Origin: Streptomyces sp. V2I9
Lineage (GTDB): Bacteria > Actinomycetota > Actinomycetes > Streptomycetales > Streptomycetaceae
Assembly (NCBI RefSeq): GCF_030817475.1
Contig: NZ_JAUSZJ010000003.1
Location: 38,979-102,978 of the forward strand
Length of the DNA stretch: 64,000 nt
Direction of reading: 5' to 3'
In this document: positions 1 through 12,200 of the stretch, piece after piece
Numbering within the stretch: the stretch's first letter is position 1
Layout of the letters: each line of letters opens with the position of its first letter
Notes under the pieces: generated by a model
The model's input: only the letters and a program-made list of their open reading frames with translations
Database searches by the model: none
Told to the model about the DNA's origin: nothing
Made by a program: the position numbers and the translations under genes

Positions 1-3000
1 GCCCCAGCGGTCGGGGTGTTCCAGTGCGGCGACGCGGCCGAGTCCCCAGATCTGGGCGGGTTGCGCGGCGGGGGCGGTGTCCGACGGTCCGACGGAGACG
101 GCGCCGGTGGTGAGCGCCCAGAGGGGGGCGTCGATCTCGGCGTCGCCGAGGGCTTGGAGCAGGCGCAGGGTGAGCCGGAGGGAGGCGGGTGTCGTGGAGT
201 GGGTGGTGGGGTCGTCGGCCCAGGCGGCGAGGGAGATCACTCCGCTGAGCGGGCCGGTTCCGGCGAGTTGTGCGGCGAGGGCTGCTCGGTCCGTGCCGGT
301 GGGGGTGAGGTGGACGGTTTCGGCGCCCGCGTCGGCGAGTGCGGAGGACAGCTGCCGGGTGGGGGCGGGGGTCGGCTGTTGTTCGGGGGTGATCACCAGC
401 CAGCGGCCGGTCAGTACGGGGGTTGTGGGCAGGTCGGGGACCGGGCGCCAGGTGGTGAGGTAGCGCCAGGAGTCGATCGCGGACTCCTTCTGCTGCTGTC
501 GCCGCCAGGTGGAGAGGACCGGGAGTGCCGCGCCGAGCAGGTCCGGGGTGCTGGGGTTGTCCAGGAGGTCGGCGAGGGCGTCGATGTCCTGGTGTTCGAC
601 GGCGTCCCAGAAGCGGGAGTCCGTGGTGCGGGGGGCCGGCCGCGCGGCCTCGGCGGTGGTGGTGCGGGGCCAGTACCGGTCGCGTTGGAAGGGGTAGGTG
701 GGCAGGGTGGTGCGGCGGCCGCCGGGGGTGAGTGCGGACCAGTCGGCGTTCGCGCCGTCGGTCCACAGCCGGGCGAGGGCGTGCAGCGCGGTGGTGGTGT
801 CGTCGCGGTCGGCCCGGAGGACGGGGGCGGCGGTGGCGTCGAGGTCGGCCTGTCGGGCCATTCCGCACAGCACTGCGTCGGGGCCCAGTTCCACCAGGCG
901 GGTGATGCCTTCCTGTCGCAGCGTGTCGACCCCGTCGGCGAAGCGGACGGTTTCGCGGACGTGTCGTACCCAGTAGTCCGGGTTGGAGAGGAGTCCGGGC
1001 GCGGCGAGCCGGCCGGTCAGGTTGGACACGAGGGGGATGCGGGGCTCGGCGAAGCCGGTCTGCTTCAGCACCGTGGCGAATTCGGCGAGCATGGGTTCCA
1101 TCAGGGCCGAGTGGAAGGCGTGGGAGACCGTGAGGCGGTGGGTGCGGCGCCCCTGCGCCGACCAGGTCGCGGCGAACCCGTCGACCGTGGCGGTGTCGCC
1201 GGAGACCACCACCGAGGTCGGCCCGTTGACCGCCGCGATGTCCAGACGGCCCTGTACGTCGGCGGCCACCTCTTCCTCGGTGGCCTCCACCGCGAGCATC
1301 GCCCCACCCGCAGGCAGAGCCTGCATCAGACGACCGCGGGCCGCGACGAGCCGGCACGCGTCCACGAGCGAGAACACCCCCGCACAATGAGCCGCCGCGA
1401 TCTCCCCCACCGAATGCCCCAGCAGGACATCGGGAACCACACCCCACGACTCCAACAACCGGAACACGGCGACCTCCACCGCGAACAACCCGGCCTGGGC
1501 CCACACCGTGTCGTCCAGACCACCACCACCGAAGACGACCTCACGCACCGGACGCTCCAGATACGCATCCAACTCCGCACAGACCGCATCGAACGCACCC
1601 GCATACACCGGGAACGCCTCGTACAACCCCCGGCCCATACCCGCACGCTGAGCACCCTGACCGGTGAACAGGAACGCGGTCCGGCCCCGGCTGGTCTCCG
1701 CCGCGTGGGTGTGCGGGGCGGTCGAGCCGTCGGCCAGTGCGGCGAGGCCGGTGAGGAGTTCGTCCCGCTCGGTGCCGAGGACCACCGCGCGGTGGTCCAG
1801 GGCGGCGCGGGTGGTGGCCAGCGACCAGGCGACGTCGTACGGGTCGGCGGGGTGCCGGGTCAGCAGTCCGCGCAGTCGGGCGGCCTGGGCGCGCAGTCCT
1901 TCGGCGGTCTTCGCGGACAGTGTCCAGCCCAGGGGGCGCGGGGTGCGGGCGGGTGCGGGTGCCCGGTCGTCGGGGGCCGGGGCGTTCTCCAGCACGATGT
2001 GCGCGTTGGTGCCGCTGATGCCGAACGAGGACACGCCGGCCCGGCGGGGCCGGTCGGAGTGCGGCCAGGGGCGGGCTTCGGTGAGGAGTTTCACCGCGCC
2101 GGCGGTCCAGTCGACGTGCGGGGTCGGTTCGTCCACGTGGAGGGTCGCGGGGAGGGTGCCGTGGCGCATGGCCATGACCATCTTGATGACGCCGGCGACG
2201 CCGGAGGCGGCCTGGGTGTGGCCGATGTTGGATTTGATCGAGCCGAGCCAGAGGGGGTGGTTCTCGTCCCGGTCCTGCCCGTAGGTCGCCAGGAGTGCCT
2301 GGGCCTCGATGGGGTCGCCCAGGCGGGTTCCGGTGCCGTGGGCCTCGACCGCGTCGACGTCGTCCGGGGCCAGGCCGGCCGTGGCGAGCGCCTGGCGGAT
2401 GACCCGCTGCTGGGCGGGCCCGTTGGGGGCGGTCAGCCCGTTGGACGCACCGTCCTGGTTGACCGCGCTCCCCCGCACCACCGCGAGGACTTCGTGGCCG
2501 TTGCGGCGGGCGTCGGAGAGCCGCTCCAGGACCAGGACGCCGGCGCCTTCGCCCCAGCCGGTGCCGTCGGCGCTGCCGGCGAAGGATTTGCAGCGTCCGT
2601 CGGAGGCCAGGCCGTCCTGGCGGGCGAACTCGGCGAACGCGGCGGGTGACACCATGACCGTCACCCCGCCGGCGAGGGCCATCTCGCATTCGCCGTTGCG
2701 CAGCGCCTGGGCCGCCCAGTGCAGGGCCACCAGGGACGAGGAGCAGGCGGTGTCGACGGTGACGGCCGGGCCCTCCAGGCCGAAGGTGTAGGCGACGCGG
2801 CCGGAGATCACGCTGTTGGCGGTGCCGGCCAGGCGGTATCCGTCGGCGCCTTCGAGGTCGTCGCCCGGGCCTCCGTAGCCGGAGGCGGAGGCGCCGGCGA
2901 AGACGCCGACGGGGCGGCCGCGCAGGGAGCGCGGGTCGAGTCCGGCCGATTCGAACGCTTCCCAGGAGACTTCGAGGAGGAGCCGCTGCTGGGGGTCCAT

Positions 3001-3242
3001 GGCGAGGGCTTCGCGTGGGCTGATGCCGAACAGGGCGGCGTCGAACTGGGTGGCGTCGTCGACGAATCCGCCGCGGGCGGCGGTGCCGGTCACGATGTCG
3101 CTGGGCCATGCGCGGTCGGCGGGGAACTCGGCGATGCCGTCGATGCCGTGGGCGACGAGGTCCCAGAGTTGCTCGGGGTCGCGTACTCCGCCGGGGTAGC
3201 GGGCGCTCATGCCGACGATCGCTATGGCGTCGTCCTCGACGC
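1..3242 (-). other. PKS module 9 (partial): KS-AT(malonyl)-KR...
   Basis: The KS keeps DTACSSS (Cys5233 of the polypeptide) and both His motifs. Its N-terminal signature reads MSARYPGG instead of the usual MSCRYPGG, a non-catalytic position. The AT has GHSVGE and HAFHS (malonyl). The sequence ends inside the KR structural subdomain, at the conserved HPDRWG stretch, so KR activity, any DH/ER and the ACP cannot be judged from this window. Confidence 0.8.
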
Positions 3243-6200
3243 GGGCAGTGGGGGTGGGGGTGGGGCCGGTGGCCGGGGCGGGGTGTTCGAGCAGTTCGGC
3301 GGTGAGGTGGTCGGCCAGTGCGGTGGGGTTGGGGTGGTCGAAGACCAGGGTGGCCGGCAGGGCCAGTCCGGTGTCGGCGCCCAGGAGGTTGCGCAGTTCG
3401 ACGGCGGTGAGCGAGTCGAAGCCGAGGTCGCGGAAGGAGCGTTCGGGTTCGATCGCTTGAGGGGAGGGGTGGCCGAGGGAGACGGCGGTGCGGGCCCGGA
3501 TCAGGTCGAGGAGCATGCCGTGGCGGCGGGCGGCGGGTGCTGCGGCCAGTTCGTCGCGGAAGGTGGAGCTCCGGTCGGTGGTGGGGGCCGGGGCGAGGGC
3601 TGTGGTGGCTTCGGGCAGGTCGGTGAGCAGTGCGCTGGTGCGGCCGGAGGTGAAGGCGGGGGCGAAGCGTTCCCAGTCGACGTCGGCGACGGTCACACAG
3701 CTCTCGTCGAGTTCCACCGCGCGTTGGAGGGCGCGGACGGCGAGGTCCGGTGCCATGGCGTTGAGGCCGTGGCGGTGGAGGTATGCCTCGGCTCCGTCCT
3801 GTCCGGCCATGCCGTCGCCTTCCCACGGGCCCCAGGCCACCGAGGTGCCGGTGTGTCCGTGTGCGCGGCGCTGTTCGACGAGGGCGTCGAGGTGGGCGTT
3901 GGCGGCGGCGTAGACGCCTTGTCCGCCGCTGCCCCAGGTGGCGGCGATGGAGGAGAAGACGACGAACAGGTCGAGGTCGGTGGTCCGGGTCAGTTCGTCG
4001 AGGTGGGTGGCGCCGGTCGCCTTGGCGGCCAGGACGCGGGTGATCTCGGTTTCGTCGGTGTCGGCGAGCGGTACGGCCTGGGGGGCGCCGGCCGCGTGCA
4101 CGATGCCGGTCAGGGGGTGTTCTGCGGGGATGGTGTCCAGGGCGGCGGCCAGCGCTGTGCGGTCGGTGACGTCGCAGGCGGCGATGGTGACCCGGGTGCC
4201 GTGGGCGGCGAGTTCGTCGGCCAGGGCGGTGGCGTTGGGGGTGTCGGGGCCCCGGCGTCCGAGGAGCAGCAGGTGGGGTGCGCCTCGTTCGGACAGCCAG
4301 CGGGCCACGTGGGTGCCGAGGGCTCCGGTGCCGCCGGTGATGACGATGGTTCCGGTGGGTGTGTAGGGGGTGGTGGCGGGTTCGTGGGTGGTGGCGCGGG
4401 TCAGGCGGCGGCCGTAGGCGCCGGAGGTGCGTACGGCGATCTGGTCCTCGTCGGTGCCGCCGGCCAGTACGGACAGCAGGGTGCGGGTGGCGCGGTCGTC
4501 GAGTTCGGCCGGGAGGTCGATCAGGCCGCCCCAGCGGTGGGGCTGTTCGAGTGCGGCGACGCGGCCGAGTCCCCAGGCTTGTGCGTGGGGGACGTGGCGC
4601 AGGGGGTCGGAGCGGCCGATCGACACCGCCCCGCTGGTGAGCATCCACAGGGGTGCGTCCAGGCCGGTGTCGTCGAGGTGTTTCAGCAGTGCCAGCGAGG
4701 CGGTGACCGTGTCGGTGGTGGGGGCCAGGGCGATGACGGCGGTGACGTCGGCGGAGGCGCCCGGTTCCTGGCGGCCGGTTTCGGGGTCCAGCAGGGTGGC
4801 TTGTGCGCCGGCGGTGCGGAGTGCGTCGGCGATGCGGGCGGCCTGTTCGGCGTCGGCCGGGTCGGCTGCGACGAGCCAGGTGCCGGTGAGTGCGGGGGTG
4901 GTGGTGAGGTGGTTGAGGGGGGTCCAGGTGACGCGGTAGCGCCAGGATCCGATCACTGATTCCTGGTGGCGGGAGCGCCGCCACCGGGAGAGGGCGGGGA
5001 TGACGGCGTTCAGGTGGGGGGAGGCGTCGGGCAGGTCGATGGTGTCGGCGAGTTCGGTGAGGTCGGTGCGGTCGACCGCGGCCCAGAAGCGTGCTTCGTC
5101 GGCGTCGGCGGGGGTGGCCGGGTGGGTCGTCGGGGTGTGCGGCTGGGGCCAGTAGCGTTCCCGTTGGAAGGCGTAGGCCGGGAGGGGGGTGGGGCGGCCG
5201 GTGGGCAGGACGGTCTGCCAGTCGATGGTGGTGCCGGTGGCCCAGAGGCGGCCGAGGGCGGTCAGGGCGGTTTCGTGTTCGTCCCGGTCGCGGCGGAGTA
5301 CGGGTGCGAACACGGCGTCGGGGATGCTCTGTTGTGCCATGGCGCAGAGCACTGCGTCGGGGCCGACCTCGACGAAGCGGGTGACGCCGCGGTCGGCAGC
5401 TTCGTGTATGCCGTCGGCGAATCGGACGGTTTCGCGTACTTGGCGCACCCAGTATTCGGGGGTGGGGAGCGTGGCGTCCGTCATGGCGGGGATGACGGGG
5501 ATGCGGGGTTCGGCGTAGCTGACGGTTTTCACGGTGGTGGCGAATTCGGCGAGCATGGGTTCCATCAGGGCCGAGTGGAAGGCGTGGGAGACCGTGAGGC
5601 GGTGGGTGCGGCGCCCCTGCGCCGACCAGGTCGCGGCGAACCCGTCGACCGTGGCGGTGTCGCCGGAGACCACCACCGAGGTCGGCCCGTTGACCGCCGC
5701 GATGTCCAGACGGCCCTGTACGTCGGCGGCCACCTCTTCCTCGGTGGCCTCCACCGCGAGCATCGCCCCACCCGCAGGCAGAGCCTGCATCAGACGACCG
5801 CGGGCCGCGACGAGCCGGCACGCGTCCACGAGCGAGAACACCCCCGCACAATGAGCCGCCGCGATCTCCCCCACCGAATGCCCCAGCAGGACATCGGGAA
5901 CCACACCCCACGACTCCAACAACCGGAACACGGCGACCTCCACCGCGAACAACCCGGCCTGGGCCCACACCGTGTCGTCCAGACCACCACCACCGAAGAC
6001 GACCTCACGCACCGGACGCTCCAGATACGCATCCAACTCCGCACAGACCGCATCGAACGCACCCGCATACACCGGGAACGCCTCGTACAACCCCCGGCCC
6101 ATACCCGCACGCTGAGCACCCTGACCGGTGAACAGGAACGCGGTCCGGCCTTCGCGGACGGTGCCCGTGACGACGTCGGCGGCGGGGTCGCCGCAGGCCA

Positions 6201-9200
6201 GCGCGGTCAGTCCCGCGAGGAGTCGGCCGTGGCCGTCGCCGATGACCACCGCGCGGTGGTCCAGGGCGGTCCTGGTGGTGGCGAGCGACCAGGCGACGTC
6301 GTGTGCGGGGGTGTCGGTTGCGGTGAGGGCGGTTGCCAGGCGTTCTGCCTGGGCGCGCAGTCCTTCGGGGGTGTGTGCGGAGATCGGCCAGCCGAGGGGG
6401 CCGGGCGGGGGTGCGGGGGTGGGGTGGGAGGGTGCGGGTGCTGCGGCTTCCAGGATGACGTGGGCGTTGGTGCCGCTGATGCCGAACGAGGAAACGCCGG
6501 CCCGGCGGGGCCGGTCGGAGTGCGGCCAGGGGCGGGCTTCGGTGAGGAGTTCGACCGCGCCGGCGGTCCAGTCGACGTGGGTGGTGGGTTCGTCGGCGTG
6601 CAGGAGCGTCGGCGGGAGTTCTTCGTTCCGCATCGCCAGCACCATCTTGATGACGCCCGCGACGCCGGCGGCGGCCTGGGTGTGGCCGATGTTGGATTTC
6701 ACCGAGCCCAGCCGGAGCGGGCGGTCCGGGTCGCGGTCCTGGCCGTACGTCGCCAGGATTGCCTGGGCCTCGATCGGGTCGCCGAGCTTGGTGCCCGTCC
6801 CGTGGGCCTCGACCGCGTCGACCTCCGGTGCGGTGAGCCGCGCGTTGGCCAGGGCCTGGCGGATGACGCGTTCCTGGGAGGGGCCGTTGGGGGCGGTCAG
6901 TCCGTTGGACGCGCCGTCCTGGTTGACCGCGCTCCCCCGCACCACCGCCAGGACCTCGTGGCCGAGGCGTTCGGCGTCGGACAACCGCTCCACGAGGAGC
7001 AGGCCGACGCCCTCGGACATACCGGTGCCGTCGGCGCGGGAGGAGAACGCCTTGCAGCGTCCGTCGGAGGCCAGGCCGCGCTGGCGGTCGAACTCGGTGA
7101 TCACGCCGGGGGTCGCGAGGACGGTCACGCCGCCGGCGAGGGCCATCTCGCACTCGCCGTTGCGCAGGGCCTGGACGGCCAGGTGGAGTGCCACGAGGGA
7201 GGAGGAGCAGGCGGTGTCGACGGTGACGGCCGGGCCCTCCAGGCCGAAGGTGTAGGCGAGGCGGCCGGAGGCCACGCTGGTGGTGGTGCCGGTCATCAGG
7301 TGGCCGAGTGCGTTGTCCGGGAGTTGCATGCCGACGCCGTACTGGGCGTGGGCGGCACCGATGAACACTCCGGTGGGGGTGCCGTGGGCGTCGGAGGTGG
7401 CGATTCCGGCGGACTCGAACGCTTCCCAGGCGGTTTCGAGGAGCAGTCGCTGCTGCGGGTCCATGGCGAGGGCCTCGCGCGGGGAGATTCCGAAGAGTGC
7501 GGCGTCGAACTCCGTCGCTCCGTCGAGGAATCCGCCGCGTGCCGCTTCGGCGGCGACGATGTCCAGCGGCCAGCCCCGGTCGGTGGGGAAGGGGGTGGTC
7601 GCGTCGACGCCTTCGCGGACGAGGGGCCACAGGTCTGCCGGGGAGGTGACTCCGCCGGGCAGCCGGCAGGCCATGCCGACGATCGCGATGGGTTCGCCGG
7701 GGGCGGCGGCGGCCGTGGGGCGGGGGGCCGGTGCGGGGGCGGGTTCGCCGCCCAGGAGGGTGCTGAGGTGGTCGGCCAGGGCGGTGGGGGTCGGGTGGTC
7801 GAAGACGAGGGTGGCGGGGAGCCGGAGGCCGGTGGCGGAGTTGAGCCGGTTGCGGAGTTCGACGGCGGTGAGCGAGTCGAAGCCGAGGTCGCGGAAGGCG
7901 TGGCGGGCGCCGACGGCGTCGGCCCGGGCGTGGCCCAGTACGGTCGCGGCGTTGCCTCGGACGAGGTCGAGTACGAGGTCGCGCCGGTCGGGGGCGGACA
8001 GTCCGTGCAGCCGGGTGGCGAGCGCGGTGTGGTTCTCCTCGGTCCGGCCGGCTGCGCGCCGGCCGGTGGGACGGATCAGGCCGCGCAGCAGTGCGGGGAC
8101 CTCGCTGCTGCGGGTGAGGTCGAGGGGGATGGGCAGCAGGTGCGGGGTGGGTGAGGCGGTCGCGGCGTCGAACAGTGCCAGGCCCTGTTCGGTGCCCAGG
8201 GTGGCGACCTTGCGGTTCGGGGTGGGGGTGGTGGCGTCGAGCAGGTGGCCGGTCATGGTGCTGGCCTGCTGCCAGAGGCCCCAGCCGAGGGACTGGGCGG
8301 GCAGCCCGTGGGCGCGGCGGTAGGAGGCGAGGCCGTCGAGGAAGCTGTTGGCGGCCGCGTAGTTGGCCTGGCCGCCGGTGCCGAGGGTGGCGGAGGCGGA
8401 GGAGTAGAGGACGAACAGGGCCAGGTCGTGGTCGGCGGTCAGTTCGTGGAGGTTGAGGGCGGCGTCGACCTTGGGGCGGAGCACCGCCTCGACCCGTTGG
8501 GGGGTCATCGCTGCGAGGACGCCGTCGTCGAGGACGCCGGCGGCGTGTATCACGCCGGTCAGCGGGTGCTGGTCCGGTAGCGCGGCGAGTACGGCGGCGA
8601 GTGCGGTGCGGTCGGCGGCGTCGCAGGCCGTGACGGTCGCGCGGGCGCCCAGGGCGTGGAGTTCGGCGAGGAGTTCGCTCGCGCCGGTGCTGTCGGGGCC
8701 CTGGCGGCTGAGGAGGGTGAGGTTGCGTACGCCGTGTTCGGTGACCAGGTGCTTGGCGAGGAGGCCGCCGAGGGTGCCGGTGCCGCCGGTGATGAGGACC
8801 GTGCCGTCGGGGTCGAGCGGTGTCGGCACGGTGAGTACGTTCTTGCCCACGTGCCGCGCCTGGCTGATGTGCCGGAAGGCGGGTACGGCGTCCCGTACGT
8901 CCCAGGCGGTGACCGGCAGGGGGTGCAGTGCGCCGGTGTTGAAGAGGTCGAGGATGTGGCTGAGGATCTCCCGGACCCGGTCGGGGCCGGCCTCGGCGGG
9001 GTTGAAGGCCTGGTAGCGGACGCCGGGGTGGTCGGCCGCGACCTGTGCGGGGTCGCGGAGGTCGGTGCGGCTCAGGTCGGCGAACCGGCCGCCGTCGCCG
9101 AGGAGGCGCAGGGAGGCGTCGACGAATTCGCCCGCCAGGGAGTTCAGCACCACGTCCACGCCGTGGCCGCCGGTGGCGGCCCGGAAGTGTTCTTCGAACG

Positions 9201-12200
9201 CCAGGGTCCGGGAGGAGGCGATGTGGGTGTCGTCGAGTCCGGCGGTGCGCAGGGTGTCCCACTTGGTGGGTTTGGCGGTGCCGAAGACCTCCAGGCCGAG
9301 GTGGTGGGCGAGTTGGACGGCTGCCATGCCCACGCCGCCCGCGGCGGAGTGCACCAGTACCGATTCGCCCGGCCGGGCGTCGGCCACGTCCACCAGCCCG
9401 TAGTAGGCGGTGGCGAACGCGACCGGTACGGCGGCCGCGCGGGCGAAGGACCAGCCCTCGGGGATGGGGGCCAGCAGGCGGTGGTCGGTGACGGCGGCGG
9501 AGGCCATGCCGCCGGTGAAGAAGCCGAAGACCCGGTCTCCGACGGTGAGTCGGGGGACGCCGGGGCCGATCTCGGTCACGATGCCGGCGGCTTCGGCGCC
9601 CATCCGGGCCTGGTCCGGGTACATCCCGAGTGCGAGGAGTACGTCGCGGAAGTTGACGCCGGCGGCGCGTACGGCCACCCGTACCTGGCCGGCGGTGAGG
9701 GGGGCGTCGGCGTCGGGTGCGGGGATCGGCGCCAGGTTGTCGAGGGTTCCCTCGTCGGTGACGTCCAGTCGCCAGGCGTCGGGGCCGGCGGGGAGGGTGA
9801 GGTTGTCGTCGGTGTGGGGGCGGGCGAGGCGGGGTGCCCGTGCTTCGCCGTCGCGTACGGCGAGTTGGGGTTCGCCGTCGGTGAGGGCCCAGATCGGCCA
9901 GATGTCGTCGTCGGTTCCGGCGGGGTCGCGGTCCAGCAGGACGATGCGGCCGGGGTGTTCGGACTGTGCGGAGCGCAGCAGGCCCCAGGCCGCCGCTCCG
10001 GCGAGGTCGGTCACGGTCTGGCCGGGCAGGGCGGGGACGGCTCCGCGGGTGACGACCACGAGGCGGGTGTCGGGGTAGCGGTCGTCGGTGAGCCAGTTCT
10101 GGACGGTGTGGAGCACGTCGCGGGTGGTGCGGTGGACGGTGTCCGCCGACAGGTGTGTGCCGGGGGCGGGGAGGGTGAGGACGGCGACGGGGGGCGGTGC
10201 GGTGCCGGGGTCCGGGATCGGTCCGGCGGGGTCGAGGCGCAGCCACGGGGTGGTGTCGGGCGGGGTGGTGCCGGGGTCGGGCAGCCTGGTCCAGTCGAGG
10301 GTGAACAGGGCGTCGCGCAGGTGCTGTTCGCTGTTCTGCCGCAGGTTTTCGGGGGTGATCTCGCGCAGGACGAGGGTGTCGACGGTGATGACGGGGGCGC
10401 CGGTGGGGTCGGTGGCCCGGACGTTCAGGCCGTCGGAGGTGGTGGTGAGGGTGACGCGCAGGGTGGTCGCTCGGGTGGCGTGGAGTGTGACGCCGTTCCA
10501 TGCGAAGGGGAGCCGGGTGCCGGTTCCGCTGCCGGTGCCGGTGGTGACCGCGACGGCGTGCAGGGCCGCGTCCAGCAGTGCGGGGTGGATGCCGAATCCT
10601 GCGGCGTCGACCGTGTCGGGGAGTTCCACCTCGGCGTGGAGGATGTCGCCGTCGCGCCATACGGCCCGCAGGCCCTGGAACGCGGGGCCGTAGCCGTAGC
10701 CGGCGTCCGCCAGTTCGTCGTAGAAGCCGGCCGTGTCCACCGGGCGTGAGCCGGGGGGCGGCCAGGTCGTCGCTTCCGCTGGGGTGTTCGCGGGGGTCTC
10801 GCCGAGCAGGCCGGTGGCGTGGCATTGCCATGGGGCGTCGTCGGAGGGCCGGGAGAACACTTCGACGGGGCGGGCGCCGGTTTCGTCGGGGGTGCCGACG
10901 GTGACCTGGAGGGCGGCACCTGCCCGGGTGGGGAGTACGAGCGGTTTCTGCAGGATCAGTTCGCGCAGGAATCCGCTGCCGACCTGGTCGCCGGCGCGGA
11001 GGGCCAGCTCCGCGAAGGCGGTGCCGGGCACGAGGATCTGTCCCCGTACGGTGTGGTCCTGGAGCCAGGGGTGCGAGGACTGCGACAGTCGTCCCGTCAG
11101 TACGGCGCCGCCGTTCGGCAGGGCGACGGACGCGCCCAGCAGGTGGTGGTCCAGGCTTTCCTGTCCCACGGCCGACACGTCGCCGGAGGCCACCGGGCGG
11201 GGCCAGTAGCGTTCGTGTTGGAAGGCGTAGGGCGGGAGTTCGACACGGTGTCCGGCCGGGAGGACCGAGGCCCAGTCCACGTCCGCACCCGCGACCCAGG
11301 CCTCGGACAGCGCGGTCAGGAAACGCTCCCCACCACCCTCACCACGACGCAGCGAACCCACCACCACCACATCCGCACCCACCGCCTCGGCCGTCTCCTG
11401 CACACCGACCGCCAGAACCGGATGAGGACTGCACTCCACGAACACCGACCGCCCATCGGCCAGCAACGCACGCGTCGCATCCTCGAACCGCACCGTCGAG
11501 CGCAGATTCTCGAACCAGTACCCCGCACCCATCGACGCCGTATCGACCACACCACCCGTCAACGTCGAATACAACGGCACCCCGCACGACACCGGCACCA
11601 CACCCGCAAGATCCGACAGGATCCGCTCCCGCAACTCCTCCACCTGCACCGAATGCGACGCATAATCCACCGGAATACGGCGAGCCCTCACCCCCCGCAC
11701 CTCACACAACCCCAACAACTCCTCCAACGCCTCCGCCCCACCCGACACCACCGTCGACCCCGGACCGTTGGCCGCCGCCACCGACAACCGCCCACCGAAA
11801 CCACCGATGAGCCCCTCCACCACCACCCGGCCCTCCGCGACCGACACCATCCCCCCACCACCGGACAACGACACGATCGCCCGGCTCCGCAACGCCACCA
11901 CCCGCGCCCCGTCCTCCAACGACAGACCACCCGCCACCACCGCCGCAGCGATCTCCCCCTGCGAATGACCCACCACCGCCGACGGAACCACCCCACACGC
12001 CCGCCACAACCGCCCCAAAGACACCATCACCGCCCACAACACCGGCTGCACCACATCCACCCGGCCCAGCAGACCCTCATCACCACCCTCCATCACCTCC
12101 AGCAACGACCAGTCCACCCACCGCCCCAGAGCCCTCTCACACTCCACCAACGACTCCCGGAACACCCCCGACCACCCAGCCAGCTCACGCCCCATCCCCA

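Noticed and set aside
1073..1686. AT repeats as insertion sequences
   Set aside because: They encode AT domain in frame, with no terminal inverted repeats, target duplications or transposase.
1541..10831. Long minus-strand frames rich in Arg/Pro/His within the module 6-9 gene
   Set aside because: They are out-of-frame readings of the true PKS frame, which stays open from 18441 to 1 with in-frame KS cysteines checked at 17847, 13323 and 2745.
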